Assembly: GCA_021730855.1 (NCBI GenBank)
Contig: JAKFYM010000330.1
Location: 1 to 16,484 of the forward strand
DNA: 16,484 bases
Source of the DNA: Bdellovibrionales bacterium
GTDB lineage: Bacteria; Bdellovibrionota; UBA1018; CAIPTA01
Reading direction: 5' to 3'
Shown: piece after piece, positions 1 through 7,420 of the stretch
Layout of the letters: every line of letters starts with the position of its first letter
Numbering within the stretch: position 1 is the stretch's first letter
Translations under genes and position numbers: made by a program
The notes under the pieces: model-generated
Databases searched by the model: none
What the model was told of the DNA's origin: nothing
What the model saw: only the letters and a program-made list of their open reading frames with translations

Positions 1-12
1 CTACAGGACTTG
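1..12 (-). repeat. Copy of a tRNA 3' segment at the window edge
   Basis: The twelve bases CTACAGGACTTG are identical to positions 205-216, the acceptor/T-arm part of the nearby tRNA-Val read on the minus strand. The similarity stops at position 13. The copy is cut by the window edge, so I cannot say whether a whole second tRNA lies to the left or only a fragment. Confidence 0.6.
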
Positions 13-150
13 CCGAAGCGCTCGTCGTCGCTTCCGCTCCTCCTCCGCCTCGGCACCTCGTTCGCTAAGAAAGCCCTCCAGGCTTTCTTCCCTGCGCGAA
101 GTCGCTATCGCGACTCCCCGCAGGTCGCTCTCTCGCTTCAAGTCCGATCT
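13..150. repeat. GC-rich hairpin-rich element downstream of tRNA-Val
   Basis: This stretch has no convincing reading frame but has strong potential for folding. A 9-bp perfect hairpin lies at 67-75/81-89 with a 5-base loop. A composite hairpin pairs 91-96 with 119-124 and, inside it, 100-105 with 110-115 around a TATC loop. A weaker hairpin (7 of 8 pairs) lies at 13-20/29-36. At 137-145 the bases TTCAAGTCC equal the T-loop sequence of the tRNA, but in the opposite orientation to the gene. The structure resembles repetitive extragenic palindromic elements; that it is repeated elsewhere in the genome is inference. Confidence 0.5.
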
Positions 151-154
151 TAAA

Positions 155-202
155 CCCACCAAATAAAAAACCCCGCATTCGCGGGGCTTTTTATTTGGTG
201 GG
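155..202 (-). terminator. Palindromic terminator of tRNA-Val
   Basis: Arms 155-176 and 181-202 are 22 bases long and complementary apart from one position, around the loop ATTC. Read on the minus strand the core is GCCCCGC-GAAT-GCGGGG followed by six T, a classic intrinsic terminator directly after the tRNA. Read on the plus strand the core is also followed by T residues, so it may work both ways. The outer arm runs into the tRNA's encoded CCA and the first acceptor bases. Confidence 0.8.
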
Positions 203-271
203 CACTACAGGACTTGAACCTGTGACCCCTACCGTGTGATGGTAGTGCTCTACCAACTGAGCTAAGTGCCC
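196..271 (-). tRNA. tRNA-Val, anticodon CAC
   Basis: On the minus strand the full cloverleaf can be drawn: acceptor GGGCACT/AGTGCCC (7 bp), D-stem GCTC/GAGC with loop AGTTGGTA, anticodon stem CTACC/GGTAG with loop ATCACAC, and a T-arm containing GGTTCAAGTCC. The anticodon (second to fourth-to-last positions of the loop, bases 34-36) is CAC, reading the valine codon GUG. The discriminator base is A and CCA is encoded (196-198), giving 76 nt. The overall sequence also matches the usual bacterial tRNA-Val pattern. Confidence 0.95.
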
Positions 272-713
272 TGAAATCAGGAGTGCCTTCGTACTTCTCG
301 CGAACGGCCATGTTTGTAAAGGTTTTCGTCCAAGAAAGACCAAAAATATAGGGGGAAAGTCCGGTAGCAGCCCCCCGCAGCTCACCTCGCCCCGTTCACC
401 GCCAGCTGCATCACCGCAACGGCCATCCGCCAACAGCGTGCCGCTAAACCGCGAACGGTTAGCCGCATCCGCTCAGAACGCTTTGCTGGCCGGAGTACTA
501 AATATAATTTTTTCCAAAAACGGCAGCGGCTCGTAACATTTTTGTCCGGGCAATTAGCGCCAAATCTTTACAAAAATAAGAAATATCGACGAAGCGATCA
601 TTAAACTGTTTCACACATACCTCATGATCTAATGATTTTTAGTCCGATCGATTCTAGACATTTACAAAGAAGGTTTTACGCACTACACAGAATATTCTGG
701 AGATGTTTTTCAT
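272..713. other. Intergenic region without a recognisable gene
   Basis: This gap separates the divergently transcribed tRNA-Val and histidine kinase gene. I see no convincing coding sequence. There is an imperfect hairpin at 443-451/456-463 (8 bp with one bulged A, loop CGAA). Positions 500-713 are AT-rich and presumably hold the kinase promoter, but no -35/-10 pair stands out. The kinase ribosome binding site is GGAG at 699-702. Confidence 0.6.
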
Positions 714-2729
714 ATGTCGGCCAATCCTAAAATAGAGGCTTTGGAGCTTTCGCGTTTGCAAAGAATCAGCCTCTTATTGGCCTTTGTGCTGATGTACTAC
801 GCCACAGCACGCGTCTCCCTTTTACGAGGCACAGAAGCTGGCGACCTTGCCCTCTTTTGGATCCCAAGCGGCATTGCTTTCGGCGCCGTTTTTTTCTTTG
901 GCTCTTGGCTTTGGGTGGGAATTGCCCTTGCCACTTTTATCGCCAATCTCAAGCATGGCACCAGCGCTCCTATTGCACTCTTGTTCTCCGCCTTACACTC
1001 CATGCAAGTCACTCTGCCGGTTTTTTTGTTGAAATCTGTGCCCAGTTTTCGTTTCTCCCTTGAACGGCCACGCGACGTCACTTTTCTGGTGATCTCCATC
1101 TTCAGTTCTTCCGTGTTCACCGGAACACTCGCCGCCCTAAGCTTAAGCTTTGCCGGATTCTCGCCCTGGTCCAACCTTCCAGGCCTTTGGCTCGGCTGGT
1201 TTGTTAGCCATAGCATCAGCCTTTTTATCCTAGGATCTTTTGTCCTCACCACCTTTGCCGGATGGCGCTTGATGCCGGAAGGGAAAAAGATGGTGGAGTG
1301 GCTACTGCTTTTGACCTCATTCCTGCTGGTTGCCTGCTTAATATTTTTTGTTGATCCTGGGCAGAAAGGTTTTTTTGCCCACTCTTCCTACATCCTGCCC
1401 TATCTTTTTTGGCTAGCCCTGCGATTCAATCTGCGCACGGTCAGCTCTTTCCTGCTCCTACTTTCGGGCCTGGCCATCACTGGCCTCTTGCTCAAGCTCG
1501 GTGTGTTTGCCCGGGGAAATGCCTTCGCCGACCTCCTGCTCATCCAGCTTTTCCTAGGAATCTATTCGGTGGCCACTCTGCTCGTGGCCTCCATCTCCTT
1601 TGAACGCGCCAGATTTGCCCGCGAACGCGAGCAGCGCCTACGTCAGATTGCTGATTTCATTCCCCAGCTCGTTTGGACAAGCGATCCTAAGGGCCAATAC
1701 GCGTTTAGCAACCGCCGCGCCGGTGAGTACCTTGGTCCCGTGATCAACACGAATAAAATCCCAGATTGGATGACCGCCGCACATCCCGAGGAAAAAGACG
1801 AAGCCATGCAGCGCTGGCAGCACTCCCTAAACACCGGGGAGGAATTCAATATGGACTGTCGCCTTAAAAGCATAGATGGTTCCTACCACTGGCATTTGTG
1901 CCGGGCCTTGCCTCTGCGCGACGAGCAGCACCGGATCGTGCAGTGGTTTGGCACAGCCACCAATATCGAACAGCAGCGGCAGTTACTTTCCACCCTCGAA
2001 GAGGAAAGAAGAATTCGTGACCAATTGGTATTCACGCTCTCGCATGACTTACGTAATCCTCTAGCCGTAGCTCGAGGCAGCGCTCAACTTATGTTGATGT
2101 ACCCGCAATTGCAGGAAGAACGAAAAGAAAGATACCTCAAACAAGTGATGGCGAGCATGGACCGCGCAGATCGAATGATCCGCGACCTTTTGGATGCCAA
2201 CAAAATTGGCTCCGGAGAGAAAATCAGCCTACTCATCGAAGAGATGGATATGGATAGCCTCGTTCACCAAACCCTAGAAGAGCTGAAGACAGCCCATGGC
2301 GATCACTTCTACCTGCGCTCCACGGGAAGCCTCTATGGATTCTGGAGCAATGACGAGATAAAACGAGTTTTAGAAAATCTCTGCGGTAATGCCCTGAAAT
2401 ATGGCGATGGCAGCCAAAAAATCACCGTCACCTTGGAAGAAACTCTAGACAGAAACGGCATCCGACTTAGCGTGCATAATTTCGGTAGCTATATTCCCCC
2501 CGAAGAACAAAAAACTATTTTTAGTTTGTTTCATCGCACCCACGAATCGCAATCGGCCATAAAACGCGGCTGGGGCATTGGTTTAGCGCTGGTCCAAGGG
2601 ATTGTGGCCGCTCATGGAGGTCGCGTGGAAGTGACGAGCTCACAAACAGAAGGAACCACCTTTTACGTGCACCTACCCAAGGATTCCCGCCAGTCGCAAC
2701 GGGGCCGCTCGCTCCTGTTTGGCACCTAG
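714..2729 (+). CDS. MASE1-PAS membrane sensor histidine kinase
   Basis: A 671-residue membrane-bound sensor kinase. Residues about 16-300 contain eight or so hydrophobic segments, with the FWIPSGIAFG stretch (48-57) typical of MASE1 sensor domains. A PAS domain follows (about 309-420), ending in WFGTATNIEQQ, then a short coiled linker. The phosphoacceptor box is TLSHDLRNPL with His444. The ATP-binding domain has an N box (LENLCGNALKYG, 553-564) and a G2 box (GWGIGLAL, 619-626). In the G1 box the usual Asp is Asn589 and the second Gly is Tyr593, a variation seen in some kinase subfamilies. No receiver domain and no adjacent response regulator gene, so it is an orphan kinase of unknown signal. 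GGAG lies 11 bases before the ATG. It converges on the TonB-family gene with only 20 bases between the stop codons. Confidence 0.9.
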   Translation: MSANPKIEALELSRLQRISLLLAFVLMYYATARVSLLRGTEAGDLALFWIPSGIAFGAVFFFGSWLWVGIALATFIANLKHGTSAPIALLFSALHSMQVTLPVFLLKSVPSFRFSLERPRDVTFLVISIFSSSVFTGTLAALSLSFAGFSPWSNLPGLWLGWFVSHSISLFILGSFVLTTFAGWRLMPEGKKMVEWLLLLTSFLLVACLIFFVDPGQKGFFAHSSYILPYLFWLALRFNLRTVSSFLLLLSGLAITGLLLKLGVFARGNAFADLLLIQLFLGIYSVATLLVASISFERARFAREREQRLRQIADFIPQLVWTSDPKGQYAFSNRRAGEYLGPVINTNKIPDWMTAAHPEEKDEAMQRWQHSLNTGEEFNMDCRLKSIDGSYHWHLCRALPLRDEQHRIVQWFGTATNIEQQRQLLSTLEEERRIRDQLVFTLSHDLRNPLAVARGSAQLMLMYPQLQEERKERYLKQVMASMDRADRMIRDLLDANKIGSGEKISLLIEEMDMDSLVHQTLEELKTAHGDHFYLRSTGSLYGFWSNDEIKRVLENLCGNALKYGDGSQKITVTLEETLDRNGIRLSVHNFGSYIPPEEQKTIFSLFHRTHESQSAIKRGWGIGLALVQGIVAAHGGRVEVTSSQTEGTTFYVHLPKDSRQSQRGRSLLFGT

Positions 2730-2749
2730 AAGTCGTCTCAAAAAAAGGT

Positions 2750-3370
2750 CTATTGGTAGTTGATCGGGATCTCCACGAACCGTCCGCCCGTGCCCGTGGA
2801 AGTTGGCGGCGGTCGGTATTTTTCAATGCTAGAGATCACCTGCACGGCGGCCTCGTTGAGTCGTGGATAACTACTCGGACTGAGCAAAGCCACGTCCGAA
2901 ATGCGTCCATCTTCCTGAATATAAAAACGCACGGTCACCTTGCCCGACTCCCGCAATCGCTTCGAGGTAGGTGGATAGACTTTGCGCCTATCGATGAGCA
3001 CGCGCAATTCATAACGATAGCGCTCAAAGGCATCGGCATCCACGCCTTCGGGATGGCCGAGCGGGCCGGCTTCGCTGCGGCCCTTCTCAAAGCCAAGCTG
3101 GCTGGCTTCTGGATGCGCCTGCTCAGCTGTGGCAAAAGCCTTCGGTAAAGCCATCTCAGACTCTGCCTTCACCAAAGCAGGCGCAGGAGCGGCCCTTTCA
3201 GAGCTCACCAGGGTAACCTCGGCGATGGAGGCAGAACCAATACGAAAAACACCCTTCGGGGCCAGGATGGCGGTCCTAGAAACCACCACGAGCAATAGGA
3301 AAAAAGCTAAGTGCGCTCCCAATGAGAAGCTAAAGGCCGAAGAAGGTTTCTGTGGAAAGGAAAGTTGCAT
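2750..3370 (-). CDS. TonB-family energy transducer
   Basis: A 206-residue inner-membrane protein with one N-terminal membrane anchor (about 15-36), a charged, alanine-rich periplasmic spacer (about 40-115) and a C-terminal TonB domain (about 118-206) with the KVYPP motif (131-135) and the GKVTVRFYIQEDGRISDV strand pair. TonB proteins pass proton-motive energy from an ExbB/ExbD complex to outer-membrane receptors, usually for iron or vitamin uptake. The spacer lacks the long Pro-Lys/Pro-Glu repeats of classical TonB. The frame is open back to 3451, but I start at 3370: a membrane anchor near the N terminus fits the family, and a promoter with a Fur-box-like operator lies just upstream at 3391-3424. 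No exbB/exbD or receptor gene is in the window, so its partners must be elsewhere. Confidence 0.85.
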   Translation of the reverse strand: MQLSFPQKPSSAFSFSLGAHLAFFLLLVVVSRTAILAPKGVFRIGSASIAEVTLVSSERAAPAPALVKAESEMALPKAFATAEQAHPEASQLGFEKGRSEAGPLGHPEGVDADAFERYRYELRVLIDRRKVYPPTSKRLRESGKVTVRFYIQEDGRISDVALLSPSSYPRLNEAAVQVISSIEKYRPPPTSTGTGGRFVEIPINYQ

Positions 3371-3390
3371 GATTTTGGAAATCCCAGTTC

Positions 3391-3409
3391 TTTGAGAATT
3401 ATTCTCAAA
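3391..3409 (-). promoter_or_regulatory. Fur-box-like operator
   Basis: TTTGAGAAT-T-ATTCTCAAA is a perfect 9-1-9 palindrome. Its core TGAGAAT-N-ATTCTCA has the 7-1-7 shape of Fur (ferric uptake regulator) binding sites. It lies 21 bases upstream of the chosen TonB start and overlaps the predicted -10 element, the normal arrangement for repression when iron is plentiful. Confidence 0.75.
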
Positions 3410-3424
3410 AATGCGGCTTGTCAA
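3398..3424 (-). promoter_or_regulatory. Predicted sigma-70 promoter of the TonB-family gene
   Basis: On the minus strand a perfect TTGACA (-35, 3424-3419) is followed after 15 bases by AATAAT (-10, 3403-3398); TAATTC at a 17-base spacing is an alternative -10. Either one lies inside the Fur-like palindrome. Confidence 0.6.
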
Positions 3425-3444
3425 TCTCTTATCCCTACTTAAAC

Positions 3445-4488
3445 TTACCACTGCAAGAGCAGGCTCTGGGCGGTGAAACCAGGGCCAAAGGCGAGCATAT
3501 ACCCATACTCACCCGTCCTTGCCTCCTGCATGGCTTGGTTCAATACGTAGAGCACCGTGGCACTAGAAAGATTTCCTCTCTCTGTGAGCACTTTGCGGGA
3601 AAATCGCAGATTTTTTCCGTGTTTCCCCAATAAACCTTCCACGGCGCTCAGGATTTTCTTTCCCCCAGGGTGAAAAAGAAAATGCTCCACATCAGCCACC
3701 GTGAGCTGCTGGCGCTCCAAGAGGGGATAGAAATACCGGTCAAAGTGCGAGGAAATGGCCGCAGGCACCTCCCGATCAAGAATGATTTTGAGGCCGGAGT
3801 CACGCAGCTCATACCCCATGAGATGCGTGGACTGAGGGAAATGATACATCTCGGTATCGAGAATCCTTAAGCCCTCGCCCTCCGCCCGCAAAAGGACGGC
3901 AGCGGCTCCATCGGCAAAGATTGCAGTGCTGACCAAATTCTCGACGGAAAGATCGTCGCGCTGGAAGGTGATGCTCGGAACCTCCACGGCCACCACAGCG
4001 GCATGCCCGCCGGGGTGGCCACGCAAGAGGCGATGTGCGTAGGTGAGCCCGGAACTACCTCCCGCACAGCCCATTTCTGTGATCGGAATCCGCACCACAT
4101 CTTGGCGCAAACCCAGGCGATCTACCAAATAGGCATCCACCGAAGGAATCATAAAACCCGTGCAACTCGTGGTGATCAGGTAGTCGAGTTGCTTTGGGGC
4201 CAAACGGGCCTTTTCAAGGGCCGAGCGGAGGGCGCGCTCCGCCATTTCTTTTGCGGCTTCAATGTATAAATTATTTTTCTCCTGAAAGCTCAGCTTCCGG
4301 AAGACTACTTCTAACGGGAGTGCCGAGTAGCGCTGGCGGATCTCTGCGCCCTGGAAAAGCCGGAGCGCGTAACTTTTTGTTTTCTCGTCGAGGTCCGTCA
4401 ACCAAAATCTATTTGCAGCATCAATGATTTCTGCTGTTTGGTAGCAATGAAGAGGGTCTATGCAAGCCGCTGTCAAAATCACGCTCAT
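3445..4488 (-). CDS. Type III polyketide synthase (chalcone synthase-like)
   Basis: A cytoplasmic homodimer-type enzyme of the chalcone/stilbene synthase superfamily, which extends an acyl-CoA starter with malonyl-CoA and cyclises the chain. With the start used here (347 residues) the catalytic triad is visible: Cys109 in TTSCTGFMIPS, His273 in FLFHPGGKKIL and Asn306 in TERGNLSSATVLY; the C-terminal GFGPG-type loop appears as AFGPGFTAQ. The frame is open to a TTG at 4524, but the ATG at 4488 gives the usual family N terminus (MSVILTAACIDPLHCYQ) and has GGGGGC a few bases upstream. Bacterial relatives make alkylresorcinols, alkylpyrones or phloroglucinols; the product cannot be read from the sequence. 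No methyltransferase or oxidoreductase tailoring gene adjoins it. It lies 66 bases after the S37 peptidase gene in the same direction and may be co-transcribed with it. Confidence 0.92.
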   Translation of the reverse strand: MSVILTAACIDPLHCYQTAEIIDAANRFWLTDLDEKTKSYALRLFQGAEIRQRYSALPLEVVFRKLSFQEKNNLYIEAAKEMAERALRSALEKARLAPKQLDYLITTSCTGFMIPSVDAYLVDRLGLRQDVVRIPITEMGCAGGSSGLTYAHRLLRGHPGGHAAVVAVEVPSITFQRDDLSVENLVSTAIFADGAAAVLLRAEGEGLRILDTEMYHFPQSTHLMGYELRDSGLKIILDREVPAAISSHFDRYFYPLLERQQLTVADVEHFLFHPGGKKILSAVEGLLGKHGKNLRFSRKVLTERGNLSSATVLYVLNQAMQEARTGEYGYMLAFGPGFTAQSLLLQW

Positions 4489-4554
4489 TACAGCCCCCGC
4501 AAGCAATCGTGGCCACAGGCGCAACCCTTGTCAGGAGCTTGCGACCCATCTCCG

Positions 4555-5946
4555 CTAAGGCAGACGGGCTTTTTTTAAGGCCTCAAACTCTAGCTCTTCG
4601 AGCAGTGGCTCTCCGGTGGCGAGGGCGTCCAAGGCCCTGGAACTTGCCGCTTTGCCAAACCAGCGCTCCAGAATCGCGATCGCTTCCTTTTGCTCTCGTT
4701 CCTGAAGCATAAAGATCGTGGCCAAGTGGTTTGCGCCGGAAACGATGAACTGGTGATTGTCGGCATTGCCTTTTAGTAAAGGAAACGCTCCCGCCGTCCA
4801 GGGATCGTATTCACCATACACAAAAATTACCTTTTTGGCTTGGTTGGCCGCCCAGGCACGCACACTCCGAACCGTAAGGTCGGAGTATTTTGCCTCCACG
4901 CCCTTGGGCAGCAAGGGATCTATCACATAGGGGAACTTCATCAGCTCGCGCAAGTGAGAGAGTTTGGCTCCCGGGTTGCCTAGCTCCACCGCCGATTGAA
5001 AATAATAAGGTTGGAACATGGTTAAGCGGCTGTTGGTGTAGCTGCCCGGACTATTCACGCTATCCAGGAATGCACGAAGCTCGAGGGCGGAATCGTCGGC
5101 CCTGGGGAACGACAAGCAGCCCGGCCCCCAGCCCTGAGGATTTCCATACTGCCAAAACACAAACGGAAGCTCGATCACGGCACTTTCAAACGCCACATCG
5201 GCCCCACCCATCATGCTGTAGTCGCCCTGCAGGCTAGGAACAATCTCCGCCCGCCGCCGGAGCAGGGTGGCCTGAACGGCGTCCAGCCGTTGCCGGCATT
5301 CGGCATATTTTTCTCCGCCCACTTTCTCCATAAAATCTATGTACCGAGGATCAGCGGTCGTCACCGAAAAGGGGGCCACATCGGCCACGGTGCCGTCTAG
5401 ATCGTCCGGATAAAAATGCCGATGGAAGACCGAGGTCATTCCACCCTTACTAGATCCCGTATTCACCCAGCGGCCGGCATATAAAGGTTTCAGTAGCTGC
5501 ACAATACGGTGAAAATCCTCGGCGGACTGGCGCACCGTGAGCTTGCTCCAATCTTTCGGGTCCGGAGCGGAGCCCGCAAAGTAACGATGCTCCACCTGCA
5601 GCTGATTGGCCGAAAACGTGACCGCCAAGCGGCCAAGGGCTTCGGCAAAAATCGCGTAGCCACTCGTCTGCAGAACCATGGGCTCGGCAAAAGAGCGGTG
5701 AAAGAGCACTACCTTTTGTTTGAACTTTTTGCTCGTGCGCGCGAAATGGTCGATGGGTTGGCTTACCTGCAGGAGGAAGCGCCGTAATCCTCGCCCACGG
5801 TCACCGCCCGTGGTGCTTTCGAAAACCTCCACGCCGGGCAGCGCCTTGAGTCTGGCGAGCACGTCGTCGTCGGGAGCCTGCTCTTCCGCAAAAGCGGTCG
5901 TCCAGGTAACTAGCAAACAGAAAACGAGCACGATCCAACGCATCAT
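4555..5946 (-). CDS. Secreted S37-family serine peptidase (tripeptidyl aminopeptidase type)
   Basis: A 463-residue exported protein. Residues 1-20 form a signal peptide cleaved after TTAFA. The rest matches the peptidase S37 family of alpha/beta-hydrolase-fold enzymes, known from Streptomyces as prolyl/tripeptidyl aminopeptidases. The nucleophile is Ser166 in NTGSSKGGMTSVFHRHFYP, and the probable partners are Asp381 (GEYDPW) and His407 (SGANHLA). The family-typical stretch around the nucleophile continues with DDLDGTVADVAPFSV. It probably removes short peptides from the N termini of proteins in the periplasm or outside the cell. GGGGGA before a double ATG is a good ribosome binding site. A terminator ends the upstream protease unit, so this gene probably has its own promoter; TAGAAT on the minus strand (5971-5966) is a possible -10 without a clear -35. 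Confidence 0.88.
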   Translation of the reverse strand: MMRWIVLVFCLLVTWTTAFAEEQAPDDDVLARLKALPGVEVFESTTGGDRGRGLRRFLLQVSQPIDHFARTSKKFKQKVVLFHRSFAEPMVLQTSGYAIFAEALGRLAVTFSANQLQVEHRYFAGSAPDPKDWSKLTVRQSAEDFHRIVQLLKPLYAGRWVNTGSSKGGMTSVFHRHFYPDDLDGTVADVAPFSVTTADPRYIDFMEKVGGEKYAECRQRLDAVQATLLRRRAEIVPSLQGDYSMMGGADVAFESAVIELPFVFWQYGNPQGWGPGCLSFPRADDSALELRAFLDSVNSPGSYTNSRLTMFQPYYFQSAVELGNPGAKLSHLRELMKFPYVIDPLLPKGVEAKYSDLTVRSVRAWAANQAKKVIFVYGEYDPWTAGAFPLLKGNADNHQFIVSGANHLATIFMLQEREQKEAIAILERWFGKAASSRALDALATGEPLLEELEFEALKKARLP

Positions 5947-5983
5947 AATTCCCCCAAGACCTTTTATTCTAGGGGAGAGTGGG

Positions 5984-6023
5984 GGAAAAAAGAAGCGGTT
6001 TGCGCTAGACGCAGACCGCTTCT
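5984..6023 (-). terminator. Intrinsic terminator after the subtilase gene
   Basis: Arms 5991-6004 and 6010-6023 are 14 bases long with one mismatched position and a 5-base loop. On the minus strand the second arm ends in TTCT and runs into a T tract (5990-5986), then C residues. It lies 17 bases after the subtilase stop codon and separates that unit from the S37 peptidase gene. Confidence 0.85.
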
Positions 6024-6039
6024 CTGCCCACGAAAGATC

Positions 6040-7401
6040 CTAAAAAACAAGAATCCGGGCAGCGGGGTCGTTGGGATCGAGCGGCAGAGCGCCCGCCGGG
6101 CGCTGTGGGCCATGGTCGCCATCGGCACGATCGGCCACGGCGAGGCGTGCCTGAGCCATCGCTTGCTCCAAGCTCATTTGGCGCGACAATTCCGCCGCCA
6201 ATGCGGCTCGATCGGCGTTCACCACTCCCGCGGAAATCACCTTGCCCACCAGCCAGTCTTTATTGTCGACGGTGCCCATGAGGATCTGGCGAATTTGTGC
6301 GGGCTGCAGATCGGAATTTGCATCCTTCACCCGCGCCGCCACACCGGCCACAAAAGGCGCCGCCATCGAGGTGCCCGACATGGGCAATTCCGCGCCCGCT
6401 TCCAAGCTAGGCACGGCGCTCATCACCGCCACTCCAGGAGCCGCCACATCCACGGAAGTGGCTCCGTAGTTGGAGAAGGACCCTAGTTTCTCGTAGCCCT
6501 GAGAAGCCGCTACCGAAATGGAGTTGTCTGCCCGGATGCTCGCCGGGAAGGCGGGAAGCTGGTCATTATCGAGCGCATCATTGCCCGCAGCGATCACAAA
6601 AAGCGTCTTCGGGGCTGCGGCCATCCACTTCTTCCCTTGCGGCTCGAACTGCGCGTATACGCGGCGGACTTCGGCTGCCACCTCAGCGTCGGTGGGATCC
6701 TTCTTCCCGCGCATCGCAAGGAACTGCTTGGCGATCATCGGCAGGCTCATGCCAAGGCTGTAGTTGGCCACGTCCACTTGCTGTTCCCCAAGGTATTTTC
6801 CCACTTGCTGGAAACTGCCATTGGCGATAGCTGCCAATAGTTTATAGATCCAGTCCTGGAGGCCCTTGGTCTCTACCCTGCCAGCCGGATTTGGATAGAG
6901 GGGGGCCACGTCGTCGGGGAACATTCGCGCGGATAGGATCTGCGAACTTGGACTCTGGCCCAATACGATTCCCGCCACATGCGTGCCGTGCGCATAAACA
7001 CCAAAAAAGTTTAGGTGCGCCAGTGCTTCGGCTCGTTGCGCCTCGGGCAAGCCCAACAAATTCTCCTGCAGGAATTTTTCCTCATCCGGAGTGATCGTGC
7101 CCGCCTGGCGATGCGCAATCACACGAAATAAGGGATAGACCACGGGATTAACATCTCGTAAGTGCTCCGCGAAGAACACCCGCCCATAGTTTTCGGCGAA
7201 GTTCCATCCGTTGATGTCGTCCACCTTACCGTTTTTGTCGTTATCGATGCGGTCTGCCGCCGTCTCCAACGGGTTCATCCAGGCCTGGGCCCTGATTTTT
7301 GTGTGGCTGAAATCGGTGCCCGAATCCACCACGGCCACCTTGGCAGCTTGGGCATTCATGCTCACCAAAGCAAAAGACAATATCCATACTTGCTTCAACA
7401 T
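6040..7401 (-). CDS. Secreted subtilisin-like (S8) serine protease without a propeptide
   Basis: A 453-residue S8 family endopeptidase. A signal peptide (1-19, cleavage after NAQA) leads almost directly into the catalytic domain. The triad is visible: Asp26 (VVDSGTD), His138 (AHGTHVAG) and Ser345 (SGTSMAAP), with oxyanion Asn274 (IAAGND). A metal-binding-like loop DNDKNGKVDD lies at 53-62, and a long insertion separates Asp from His. Subtilases are normally made with an inhibitor_I9-type propeptide of about 70-100 residues between signal and catalytic domain; here Asp26 is about the seventh residue of the predicted mature protein, so no such domain fits. GAGGGAAG lies just before the ATG. The gene follows the 572-residue exported protein by 19 bases and is surely in the same transcript; an intrinsic terminator follows it. 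Target proteins are unknown. Confidence 0.93.
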   Translation of the reverse strand: MLKQVWILSFALVSMNAQAAKVAVVDSGTDFSHTKIRAQAWMNPLETAADRIDNDKNGKVDDINGWNFAENYGRVFFAEHLRDVNPVVYPLFRVIAHRQAGTITPDEEKFLQENLLGLPEAQRAEALAHLNFFGVYAHGTHVAGIVLGQSPSSQILSARMFPDDVAPLYPNPAGRVETKGLQDWIYKLLAAIANGSFQQVGKYLGEQQVDVANYSLGMSLPMIAKQFLAMRGKKDPTDAEVAAEVRRVYAQFEPQGKKWMAAAPKTLFVIAAGNDALDNDQLPAFPASIRADNSISVAASQGYEKLGSFSNYGATSVDVAAPGVAVMSAVPSLEAGAELPMSGTSMAAPFVAGVAARVKDANSDLQPAQIRQILMGTVDNKDWLVGKVISAGVVNADRAALAAELSRQMSLEQAMAQARLAVADRADGDHGPQRPAGALPLDPNDPAARILVF

Positions 7402-7420
7402 TTTTCTTCCCTCAAAAGAC

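Noticed and set aside
191..433. 80-residue minus-strand open frame
   Set aside because: It runs through the whole tRNA-Val gene and its C-terminal residues are the translated tRNA, so it is not a gene.
797..1252. 151-residue minus-strand open frame inside the MASE1 kinase gene
   Set aside because: It is antisense to a clear membrane domain, has no ribosome binding site and has the basic, Pro/Arg/Lys-rich composition expected of a shadow frame.
2473..2500. Changed G1 box (Asn for Asp) in the MASE1 kinase as evidence of a dead enzyme
   Set aside because: Other kinases with similar IPPEEQ-type G1 regions carry Asn here, and the His, N box and G2 box are intact, so loss of activity is not supported.
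2753..3395. Plus-strand open frames opposite the TonB-family gene
   Set aside because: The minus strand encodes a recognisable membrane anchor and TonB domain; the plus frames have no family features and cross the Fur-like site.
3371..3451. Longer N terminus for the TonB-family protein
   Set aside because: It would put a promoter and a perfect operator palindrome inside coding sequence and 27 extra residues before the membrane anchor.
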